The translations under genes were made by a program, and so were the position numbers. Under the pieces are notes generated by a model. The model did not search any database, was not told the DNA's origin, and saw nothing but the letters and a program-made list of their open reading frames with translations. Positions 54,262-62,867 of a stretch of DNA of 64,000 nucleotides are shown piece by piece (position 1 is the first letter of the stretch; every line of letters starts with the position of its first letter). The stretch is from JAAFHB01 sp942493325 (GTDB lineage Bacteria; Bacteroidota; Bacteroidia; Bacteroidales; Prolixibacteraceae): the NCBI GenBank assembly GCA_942493325.1, contig OW818689.1, forward strand, positions 3,596,001 to 3,660,000. Direction: 5' to 3'.

Positions 54262-57097
54262 TTAATTAATCAGCCCAATCAACTGGGTTGCGCTTAGTTC
54301 TGCAGTTGGATTAAACTTATTTCCAGCCATGTATTTTTCCAGGCTAAAGAGCAGTTGCTGAGCCTCTGGTCGTTTGTCGGAATCTGTTGATAAGTCAATT
54401 CCTGACACAATGATTTTACCCATGCCCACTTTTGCCTCAAAAACAAGAGCAAGAGGACGATTGGTAAACCAGTCATCGATAACGCGGACTATGGGAATAA
54501 GATTAGAAGGGAAACTGCTCAAGTTTATAGCACCTGAATGACTCATTGCATCCCACCATTGCCAGTTGCTGTGGTATTCGGTTGGAAATTCAGCCAGCGC
54601 GGGATGATTTGGATTGCACAGGATACCCAATGTATGCGGAGCCTGACCCCTTGTCCAGGCAGTATTCCAGAAGATTGAGGAAAAACCGATAGGGATATTT
54701 CCTCCATACTCCGGTTTTAATGTTCCTTTTTTCAAAGTCAGCAGCACAGTTCCGCCCTGTTCGAGGAAGTTTTGTGTCGCGGGATCAAGAGCAGAAACAA
54801 CCCTTATTTTTTCCGTGCCGGCAACGGCTTCGTTTTTGACCGGATAAACCCCAGAAATCCCAGCTATTGGAAAAGGTGCCGATTTTAACTTCCAGGTTAA
54901 GTTTTTCAGGAACAGTTAAAGCTTCGAGGGGAACAGAAATTGAGTCGAGTTGAATCCCGTTGCCCAGGGGTATATCAGTTTGGGGCAATGTGCCGGAATA
55001 GAGAATTTTTCCGGATCGGTTGGTAATATTCCATTCCGGCGTGCAGGCGGTTAGCGGGGCATTTCCATAATGAGCCACCTCAATTGCCGCCTTAAAAGTT
55101 TCGTTACTGGTGAAAATATGTTTTTTCAAACGGGCCAGTGGTACTGTTGAGTTGCAGAAACGGCTGTATTCCTTGGGCGAAATGTACCCCTTTTGATCCC
55201 AGAATGCATCGAGCACACCCACCAGGGCTGTTCCCTGACCCGGAAAATCGTGCAGGTCGAGTAACTGGAAGCCGGCAAATCCCTTTGTGCGCAGGGCTGC
55301 TTCAATATCAGCCTTGTAACAAAGAGCCTGCAGTTTTCCCGATGCCAGCAGGAAGCTGTCGGCCAGGGTGTCCATGCCATGCTCTTTTAGGGTTTCCCGG
55401 AAGATTTCGAAGTTTTTGGCACGGACTACTCCGTCGTATTTGACGATCTCTTTAAAATTGGGGTACACACACCATTGGCCAATTTCGTGACTCACCACCG
55501 GCTGTTTGAGTGTGGCAATCCTGGCAGACCAGTCATAATCGGTGGTTGGTGGAGCAGCATTGATGATACTTTTTAATTCCTCACCCCAACCCTGGATACG
55601 TGGAGCAGGCGTACTCAGATAATCGTTTACCGGTAGATTCGGCCACCCAGCGCCTGAAGTATAGATACGGCGACTATCCTTGTTTTTCCAGAAATTTACA
55701 AAATTGGTCAGAAACTGGTTCTGATTGCGGCCACCGGGCTCATTCCCGTAAACCATCATGCAAAATGAAGGGTGGTTACCATAGGCATCCACCATACGCT
55801 GACTTTCTTCGTACAAATAAATGTCGAATGGTTTTCCGTCGCCCAGCGTAGTTGATTGATTGGCCCATGAGGAACACTCCACCTGCAGGTAAAACCCGGT
55901 CTGGTCGGCAGCATCAAACGCGGCTTGCGGTGGACACCACGAATGAAAGCGCATATGATTTAGTCCATGCTCGCGGCAGATATAGAAAATACGCAGCCAT
56001 TCCCATGTGGTGGTTGGCGGATAGCCGGTTTTGGGAAAGATCGCGCATTCGAGGGTGCCACGTAAAAACACAGGCAGATTATTGATCTGTATCTGTTTAT
56101 CAACCGATTTGAATTCGCGCATTCCAAATGTGGTTTGATAAGTGTCTTCGGTTCCCGTTGCCGGATCGGTTAAAACCGCAGTCAGTTTGTACAGATTTGG
56201 ACTAAATTCATTCCAAAGTTTCACATCATCGCCCATGGCATAGGTGATTGACAGGATATTATCACCCGCGCTAAGTTCAAAATCGAGTGTCCGGTCTGCA
56301 GGAGAACTTGCCCCGTCGGCGCGGAGGTTGAGCTTGGTCTTTGTGGGTTTTTTAGCCGGGTTCTTTATATAAACTTTGGCTGAAATTCTACTTTTTTGAA
56401 CATCCGGAAAAACAGCTATGTTTTGAATATTCAGCATCGGGCGTGCTTCGAGAAATAATTGTCCTACCATTCCGTTCCAGTTGGTTTGGGTATGATCGGA
56501 GATGCTGTGCGAATTCACTCCCGGATCGATCTCTTTGGTCCGGTTATCAACACAGATAGTAAGGATATGCTTCCCGGGAGTAAGTACTGAAGTAAGATCA
56601 TAGGTATGGGGCGTTCCCAGTGAATTACGCATTCCAAGTTCCTGATTATCGACCCATAGCCGGCTTTCCCAATGACATCGCTCGAGATATAAACCAATAT
56701 TTTGTCCTTTCCAGTTCTCGGGGATAATGACCTCTTTCTGGTACCATGCCGCACCCTGGTAATGCTTCACCGATTGAAGCCAGAACGGAATTTTTATATT
56801 TCCCGGTTGGCGATACTTCTCATATTCCGGCTTTTTATAAAACGAACTATCCACGATCTGCCCGGTCCATTCTGTTTCGAGTGTAATATCGTCGCCTTTT
56901 CCGTTTGTCGTCATGGAGCCGGGAAGTGTCACCTGATCGGGCAAAGACTGGCTAAACCACTTTTCCGGGACCCCTTTATCGTCACGGTCAACTGCAAATT
57001 TCCAGGTGCCGGAAAGGTCAATTTTATTCTCAACATCATCCACACAAGAGGTGAAAATGACCAGCAACATTAAAATCAAAAGATGAATGATTTTCAT
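54262..57097 (-). pseudogene. GH2 enzyme interrupted by a single frameshift (or sequencing error)
   Basis: A lipoprotein signal (LLVIFTSC, Cys18) begins a GH2 protein of 770 residues that ends in off-family sequence (LSGQKRSRCRHGKNKGC). The missing C-terminal part continues in another frame down to 54262. Removing one G from the GGGG run (CCCC on the plus strand, 54849-54852) gives SWDFW then VYPVKNEAVAGTEKIRVVSA and restores a ~944-residue protein parallel to the intact GH2 (SWNLWIYPMVKPEAGN). The active-site Glu453 (YGNEPGG) and Glu538 (SHEIGQWCVYP) lie before the shift, so even the truncated form keeps the catalytic barrel. Homopolymer error, true mutation or slippage are all possible. Confidence 0.88.
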
Positions 57098-57135
57098 AAC
57101 CAGGTGTATTTAGTAATTAATCAACATGATGAAAT

Positions 57136-59091
57136 TTATTTTACCGGAGTGATTATAGCAACCCATCCACCCCCGGGGGCTAATTTTAGTTTAAACGTTT
57201 CTCCGGCTGAAAAGTCCCGTTCTGTTTTTTTATAATCTTCCGCCCGTATGCCTGCATTCAACCCATCTTCGATAATCCGGATGTGATATTTGCCCGGTTT
57301 CAGAAAATCAGTTGGCAAATCAAGTGTTCGTTCTTCCTGGTTGGTAATGGCACCAACAAACCAATTCTCACCGGATCTTCGTGCCAGAACTGTGTATTTA
57401 CTGATTTTCCCGTTCAGCAGCCGGGTTTCATTCCATTCAACCGGTATTTTTGCCAGAAAATCGGTGCATTCCTTTTCGCGGTAGTAGTCTGATGGAGAAT
57501 CGGGCAGCATGGTCATCGGACTGTTCAGTATTACAAACAAAGCCATCGAATGAGCCCGTGTGCCTTGTCCCATCGGGTAGTCGCCCACCGGACGGAAGTT
57601 ATCTTTGGTGGAATTACGCATCGTGCCCGGAATATAATCCATCGGACCGGTAAACATGCGGATATAGGGCAATAAATTGTGATGTTCAGGGTTATCGTAT
57701 GTTGTCCCTCCACTGTATTCGAATTCGATGAGCGATTCTCGGGTCAGGAAATTGGGATATTTCCGGCTTAAGCCGCATGGTTTGTAGGCGCCGTGAAAAT
57801 TAACAACCATCTTTTTTTCGGCTGCTTTACGGGCAACAGCTTCGTAAAATTCAACCATTGGCTGGTCATCCCTATCCATGAAATCCATCTTGATTCCTTT
57901 GATCCCCCATTTTTCAAACAAATCGAATGCCTGGTCCCACTGACTTTGCAGCGCATGCCAGATCACCCAAACCATCACGTCGACACCTTTCGATTTCGCG
58001 TAAGCTGTTACCTCTGCCATATTTAAGCCGGGAACTTCGTGCAGTAAATCACCTTTGGGACACCACCCGTCATCGAACAGGAAATAGCGGAAGCCATTGG
58101 CCGCACAGAAATCGATAAAATATTTGGCCGTTTCGGTATTTATTCCTGCCTTGAAATCCACTCCGTAAATGCCGTTTTTCCCCCACCAGTCGAACATTAC
58201 AACGCCCGGTTTAATCCAGGAAACATCTTTTAATACAGTCGGTGAAGCCAGCAGATAGACGATATTATTGTCAATCAAACCTGCCTCCTGGTCAGCTACA
58301 GCAAATATCCGCCAGGGAAAAGTTCTTGTTCCGTTCACCCGGGCTATATAGTCGTGGTGTTCTGCAACCTGTCCATGTCTGTATATGTTTCCAGTGTAGG
58401 AATATTTCTTTGGAAACGGTGCATTGGTTACGGTTAGTTCCGGTTTCCCGGTGGCTTTTATCCATAAGCCCGGGTAATTGTATAAATCGGCCTCGGTTAT
58501 CATTACAAATGGCCCGTTTTGCTTTTCAACAAGCACCGGTAAATGGATCAGACTACCGTTTTCGAGTGCGCCTATTTTTTTAAACTCATAGGGAGTCTCG
58601 TAAGATGAATTAAACGATTTCGAGGGCTGAAATCTTAACGAGTCATTTTCGTCGAATTTTATCGTGAGGTTTTCCTTCAAAATCGTGAGGCTATCCTTTA
58701 GAGCAGTCGAAAAGCGATAGGCCAATCCATTATCGAATAACCGGAATGTGAGCGAAAAGTTTGATTTAAAGGCAATCCCGATTTCGTTATAGCGGTTTTT
58801 ATAGGTTTCGCTTTTATCGCGGATAACAGGTTTAATCTCCTCGTCCACAAAATTACGACTGACCTTTTTTACCTGAAGATTTGCAAAAGGTTGCTTTTCG
58901 CCTACTGTAGCGAGCGAAGGACCGCTGAACGAGATGATCGGTTCATTCGCCTTTGACATTTTCACGGTGATATCCTGGTTTATTTCAATCGTAACCGCAA
59001 GTTTTTTGTCCGGAGAATTCAGTTCATATTTCTGAGCCCGTGAACTTAAAAACATGCAAGCCAATAAGATGACTACCAATGATTTTTTCAT
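57136..59091 (-). CDS. GH97 glycosidase, retaining (alpha-galactosidase-like) type
   Basis: 651 residues with a signal peptide (LVVILLACMFLSSRAQ). GH97 architecture: N-terminal beta-sandwich (about 21-280), TIM barrel (about 281-560), C-terminal beta domain. Asp403 in GIKMDFMDRDDQPMVEFY occupies the place of the nucleophile Asp of retaining GH97 enzymes (Asp415 of BT1871), whereas inverting SusB-type alpha-glucosidases have Gly there. Other motifs: MFDWWGKNGIYGVDFKA, FLFDDGWCPKGD, VNFHGAYKPCGLSRKYPN, LTRESLIEFEYSGG. It probably removes alpha-galactose (beta-L-arabinopyranose is also known in this branch). It starts 12 bp after the transporter stop. Confidence 0.92.
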   Translation of the reverse strand: MKKSLVVILLACMFLSSRAQKYELNSPDKKLAVTIEINQDITVKMSKANEPIISFSGPSLATVGEKQPFANLQVKKVSRNFVDEEIKPVIRDKSETYKNRYNEIGIAFKSNFSLTFRLFDNGLAYRFSTALKDSLTILKENLTIKFDENDSLRFQPSKSFNSSYETPYEFKKIGALENGSLIHLPVLVEKQNGPFVMITEADLYNYPGLWIKATGKPELTVTNAPFPKKYSYTGNIYRHGQVAEHHDYIARVNGTRTFPWRIFAVADQEAGLIDNNIVYLLASPTVLKDVSWIKPGVVMFDWWGKNGIYGVDFKAGINTETAKYFIDFCAANGFRYFLFDDGWCPKGDLLHEVPGLNMAEVTAYAKSKGVDVMVWVIWHALQSQWDQAFDLFEKWGIKGIKMDFMDRDDQPMVEFYEAVARKAAEKKMVVNFHGAYKPCGLSRKYPNFLTRESLIEFEYSGGTTYDNPEHHNLLPYIRMFTGPMDYIPGTMRNSTKDNFRPVGDYPMGQGTRAHSMALFVILNSPMTMLPDSPSDYYREKECTDFLAKIPVEWNETRLLNGKISKYTVLARRSGENWFVGAITNQEERTLDLPTDFLKPGKYHIRIIEDGLNAGIRAEDYKKTERDFSAGETFKLKLAPGGGWVAIITPVK

Positions 59092-59103
59092 GGAATTCGA
59101 CCT

Positions 59104-60495
59104 TTAATGAGTTAATTTATTTTCAATTTCTTCCAGTGATTTCCCTTTGGTTTCGGGTAATTTTTTCAGGATAAATAAAAAGCCCGTAAAGCAGATAAAA
59201 GCATAAAGCCAGAACGTGCCACTGGCGTTCAGCAATTTATTCAATATCGGGAATGTATAGGTGAGTACAAAACAGGCAATCCAGAGTGCGGTGGTTGCGA
59301 TGGCCATCGCAGCTCCGCGGATGCTGTTTGGAAATATCTCCGAAAGTATCACCCATGTTATTGGCGCCAGTGTCATGGCGTAAGTAGCGATAGCAACCAT
59401 AACCAGTACAAGGATGGCCAGACCTTTCAATTCAAAAAAGTAACTCGAACCCAACAGGAAGTAGATAAGGGCAAGTCCTGCGGAACCCAGTAACATCAGT
59501 TTCCGGCGCCCCCAACTGTCGACCATCCGCATTGCCAGGATCGTGAACACCAGGTTAACAGTACCTGTAATTACGATATTGAAAAGCATATCATTTACCG
59601 AATACCCTGCGGAAGTAAAAATTTCCTCGGCATAATTGAATATCACATTAATGCCACACCACTGCTGGAAAACAGCCAGCACTATACCCAATACCAACAC
59701 GGGCCTGATTTTTTTACCCGTAAGAGTTTTCCATTCCGTTTTTTGGGTGGTTCCCTTCAATGTTTCTGCAATATTGTTTCTTTCCTCTATTGCATATTCG
59801 TGACCACCAATCCGTTCAAGTATTTTTTGTGCAGCTCCCCACTTCCCCGATTTTCCAAGATAACGCGGGCTTTCAGGGATAAAAAAAGCCAGAATAAAAA
59901 ACAGTAAAGCCGGAACTGTTCCGGCCCAGAACATCCATCGCCAGCCTCTTTGACCGTTCCACGACTGAAGAATCATATCTCCGGTGGCACCCTCCTGGAC
60001 TTTTTCGGCAATCAGGTAATTAATAATCTGGGCTGCCAGAATCCCGATTACAATGGTGAGCTGGTTCACCGAGACCAATCTTCCTCGCAACGAAGCGGGC
60101 GAAATCTCAGCTATATACATAGGAGATAATGCAGAAGCCAGGCCAATGCCCAACCCGCCAATCAACCTGTAAATAATGAATATGGTAAACTGGCTGGCAG
60201 CCCCGGTGCCAATGGCTGCAATAGTAAACAATGCAGCAGCGCCTATAAGCGGAATTTTACGCCCGAATCGTTCAGTGAGGTACCCTGAAACCATAGCGCC
60301 GAACAAACAACCAATCAGTGCACTGCTCATAGCCCACCCCTGCAGGTAAGGCGACTGGGTAATTTCGAAAAATCGTTCGTAAAAAGGTTTTGCTCCGCCG
60401 ATCACTACCCAGTCGTAACCGAATAAAAGACCACCCATTGCTGAAATCAGGGTAATCCCAATGATGAATTTTTTGTTTAGTTTGATATTTTCCAC
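59104..60495 (-). CDS. MFS sugar porter (sugar:H+ symporter family)
   Basis: 463 residues and about 12 membrane helices. Sugar-porter motifs are seen: GGLLFGYDWVVIGGA (helix 1), SGYLTERFGRKIPL (loop 2-3), the LRGRLVSVNQLTIVIGILAA helix, PESPRYLG after helix 6, and VDSWGRRKLMLLGS in the loop after helix 8, with PETKGKSLEEIE at the end. It brings monosaccharides or small oligosaccharides over the inner membrane. It is the first gene of the minus-strand hydrolase operon and faces the AraC gene across 200 bp. The sugar is not predictable, but galactose or mannose would fit the enzymes. Confidence 0.93.
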   Translation of the reverse strand: MENIKLNKKFIIGITLISAMGGLLFGYDWVVIGGAKPFYERFFEITQSPYLQGWAMSSALIGCLFGAMVSGYLTERFGRKIPLIGAAALFTIAAIGTGAASQFTIFIIYRLIGGLGIGLASALSPMYIAEISPASLRGRLVSVNQLTIVIGILAAQIINYLIAEKVQEGATGDMILQSWNGQRGWRWMFWAGTVPALLFFILAFFIPESPRYLGKSGKWGAAQKILERIGGHEYAIEERNNIAETLKGTTQKTEWKTLTGKKIRPVLVLGIVLAVFQQWCGINVIFNYAEEIFTSAGYSVNDMLFNIVITGTVNLVFTILAMRMVDSWGRRKLMLLGSAGLALIYFLLGSSYFFELKGLAILVLVMVAIATYAMTLAPITWVILSEIFPNSIRGAAMAIATTALWIACFVLTYTFPILNKLLNASGTFWLYAFICFTGFLFILKKLPETKGKSLEEIENKLTH

Positions 60496-60514
60496 GAGTT
60501 GGCAATTAGTTTTA

Positions 60515-60540
60515 CAAAAATAGGTGAAAGTTCAAAGGTA
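60515..60540 (-). promoter_or_regulatory. Candidate -7 boxes of the hydrolase operon
   Basis: On the minus strand, TATTTTTG (60515-60522) and TACCTTTG (60533-60540) both fit TAnnTTTG, 20-45 bp before the transporter start. No TTTG -33 box is at the proper spacing, which would fit an activator-dependent promoter under the divergent AraC protein. Confidence 0.4.
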
Positions 60541-60695
60541 TAAAATAAATGATTTTATGATTTTATGGATTATCTTATCTTTATCGTGAATATTTTTTTG
60601 AATTCCGTCCTTTTTACAATTTACGGCATATCATTGAAATTGAGGATTTATTAATTGATTATAAGAATTCCTTACTTCAGGTTCCGGAAGGCAGG

Positions 60696-61592
60696 ATGAA
60701 AATGCAGCCATACGTTATGAAGAAAGAAGATGGATTTCCGGGGCAGATCAGTTTTGTTCTTCCAGAAAAAATCACCGGTTTGTCGCGTGAAAATCCGCTG
60801 AATTCGGATCTGTATCTCACAGACATTGGATATTACCCGCAGGCAAGTCATCATTTCAGGGAACGGCCCGGCGGATGTGCACAGTATATATTGATTTATT
60901 GTGTTGGAGGGAGGGGGGAGATCCGTTTGGGTGAAATACTTTATGTAGTTCCGGCAGATCATTTTTTTATCATTCCTGCCGGGATGCCCCACTCCTATCA
61001 TTCCGACGAACAACACCCGTGGTCGATCTACTGGATTCATTTTTCGGGAGCGAAAGCCGGGTTATTTGCACGATCAGCGTGTTGTCCGGTACCGGTAGAC
61101 CGGAGTAAATTTTCACGCATCAGCGAACGGCTCAGTTTGTTTTCGGATATCTTTCGTAATCTCGACCGCGGATTCAGCATCGAAACGCTCGAATATGTAA
61201 ACCTCTGTCTCAACTACCTGCTGGCATCCTTTACTCACCTTAGTCAATTCCGGGAGATACGCAAAGCCGATGAAAATGACCCCGTCTCCATCAGTATTAA
61301 TTATATGCTCGAAAATATTGGACGGAAATTGCGGCTGGGTGACCTCGCTTTTGAAGTCAGCTTGTCCGAATCACACTATTCACGTCTTTTTCAAACCCGA
61401 ACCGGCCATTCTCCGATCGATTATTTCATCCAGCTAAAAATACAACGGGCGTGCAGGTTGCTGGATAATTCGGGGTGGCTTATTGCCGATGTATCGCGCG
61501 AAGCGGGTTTTGGGGATCAGTTCTATTTTTCACGGGTGTTCCGCAAGGTTATGGGGATGTCACCCGCGGAGTACCGTAAGCGTAAGGAGTAA
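60696..61592 (+). CDS. AraC-family transcriptional activator
   Basis: 298 residues. An N-terminal cupin sugar-binding domain (about 30-140: FRERPGGCAQYILIYCVGG, VVPADHFFIIPAGMPHSYHS, WSIYWIHFSG) is followed by a double HTH (about 195-298: LRLGDLAFEVSLSESHYSRL, FQTRTGHSPIDYFIQLKIQR, IADVSREAGFGDQFYFSRVF and MGMSPAEYRKRK). Such proteins activate adjacent catabolic operons on binding a sugar. It is divergent from the transporter-GH operon, so it is the likely regulator of that operon. Confidence 0.93.
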   Translation: MKMQPYVMKKEDGFPGQISFVLPEKITGLSRENPLNSDLYLTDIGYYPQASHHFRERPGGCAQYILIYCVGGRGEIRLGEILYVVPADHFFIIPAGMPHSYHSDEQHPWSIYWIHFSGAKAGLFARSACCPVPVDRSKFSRISERLSLFSDIFRNLDRGFSIETLEYVNLCLNYLLASFTHLSQFREIRKADENDPVSISINYMLENIGRKLRLGDLAFEVSLSESHYSRLFQTRTGHSPIDYFIQLKIQRACRLLDNSGWLIADVSREAGFGDQFYFSRVFRKVMGMSPAEYRKRKE

Positions 61593-61669
61593 TATCAGTT
61601 TTACGTAGGTGAGCTGAAAAATGACAGATGAACACAGATGATATTAATTGAATCGAGGTATTATTATGT

Positions 61670-61979
61670 GAACACTGATGACACTGATTGAATCGATTCA
61701 CACGGATTTTTTATCTGTGCTTTTCTTATCTGTGCTTATCCGTAACATCTCCCGATACTCGGGACAAGACGTGTCATCCGTGTTCTAATTTTAATTTATG
61801 CTCAACAGTCACCACAAAATGAACACTGATGACACGGATTGAATCGATTTTCACGGATTATATAGTATACTGATGACCTCTCACCCCGGAAACAGGGGAT
61901 TGAATCGATTCACGCGAATTTTCTTATCTGTGCTTTGCTTATCTGTGCTTTTTCCGTAACATCCGTGTCATCCGTGTTC
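61670..61979. repeat. Hairpin-type ACACGGAT repeats, left array (two units)
   Basis: Units at about 61670-61785 and 61821-61979 begin GAACACTGATGACAC and end GTGTCATCCGTGTTC, so their ends are inverted. Inside are repeated TTATCTGTGCTTT boxes; the first unit carries CCCGA-TAC-TCGGG, a perfect small hairpin, next to GACGTGTCATCC. The region 61593-62008 holds no gene. This family is dispersed in many Bacteroidota genomes; here it borders the GxxExxY gene. Confidence 0.8.
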
Positions 61980-62008
61980 CAATTTTAATCTATGTTTAAC
62001 TGACATCA

Positions 62009-62419
62009 TTAATCGAACATCCGTATTATCCGTGTTCTAATTTTTTCTGTCGTTGGTAAAAATTCTCCTGATGAATCCGGGTCTTTTGCCAAAGTTGAGC
62101 AATAAACCAACTTCAATGTTTGTGCCTTCAGGTAATTGATTAATTGAAATTCATGATCTTCAATCAACACTTGTGCTGCTTTGTTTTCGATTATTATACA
62201 GTTGTCTATGATTATGTCAGCAAAATAATCGCCAACAGGAAATTCTTCATAATAAACGATTATGGGTGACTGACTTTTGCATTCGAATCCCATTCTTCGA
62301 AGTTCGATCAGCATGGCATTTTGGTATACTTTTTCAAGAAATCCATAACCAAGCGTATTGTAAACTTTATAATAGGCTTGAATGATCCTTTCAGTCTTAT
62401 CTTGATGAAGAAATTCCAT
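62009..62419 (-). CDS. GxxExxY protein (PD-(D/E)XK-like fold)
   Basis: 136 residues. The name motif is GFLEKVY at 26-32. Asp68 in VGDYFADIIID and Glu78/Lys80 in IIIENKAAQ match the D...ExK core of the PD-(D/E)XK nuclease fold, with Glu29 upstream. Function is unknown. The gene is enclosed on both sides by ACACGGAT repeats, and the last nine residues (RTRIIRMFD) plus the stop are encoded by repeat sequence (62019-62037 read ATCCGTATTATCCGTGTTC on the plus strand). It may be a passenger of, or a partner in, the spread of this repeat. Confidence 0.88.
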   Translation of the reverse strand: MEFLHQDKTERIIQAYYKVYNTLGYGFLEKVYQNAMLIELRRMGFECKSQSPIIVYYEEFPVGDYFADIIIDNCIIIENKAAQVLIEDHEFQLINYLKAQTLKLVYCSTLAKDPDSSGEFLPTTEKIRTRIIRMFD

Positions 62420-62434
62420 AAGAAATTATTATTT

Positions 62435-62845
62435 GAACACTGATGAAACTAATTGAATTGAGAAATTATTATTTGAACACTGATAACACTGATCAGACTG
62501 ATTTTCACTGATAATCTTATCTGTGCTTTTCTTATCTGTGCTTTTCCGTAACATCTCCCGATACTCGGGACAAGACGTGTCATCCGTGTTCTATTTTTTA
62601 TTTATGTTCATCCGTTACCAGATTTTGAACACTGATAACACGGCCCAAACTTATTCTCACGGATTTTCTTATCTGTGATTATCGGTAAAATCCGTGTCAT
62701 CCGTGTTCTATTTTTTATTTATGTTCATCCGTTACCAGATTTTGAACACTGATAACACGGATCAGACAGATTTTCACTGATTTTCTTAGCTGTGATTATC
62801 GGTAATATCTCCCGATTCTCGGGACAAGATGTGTCATCCGTGTCC
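62435..62845. repeat. Hairpin-type ACACGGAT repeats, right array (three units plus fragment)
   Basis: A short unit start at 62435, then units at about 62475-62591, 62627-62708 and 62744-62845. Each begins GAACACTGATAACAC and ends GTGTCATCCGTGTTC or similar. Two are joined by the same spacer TTTATGTTCATCCGTTACCAG. The first and third hold CCCGATxCTCGGGACAAGA. The whole array is a partial tandem duplication. No gene between 62420 and 62867. Confidence 0.8.
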
Positions 62846-62867
62846 CAATTTTTTCTGTAAGTTGAAC

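Noticed and set aside
61670..62845. CRISPR array or phage attachment sites
   Set aside because: Units of uneven length and degenerate sequence with inverted ends and no unique spacers; no integrase.
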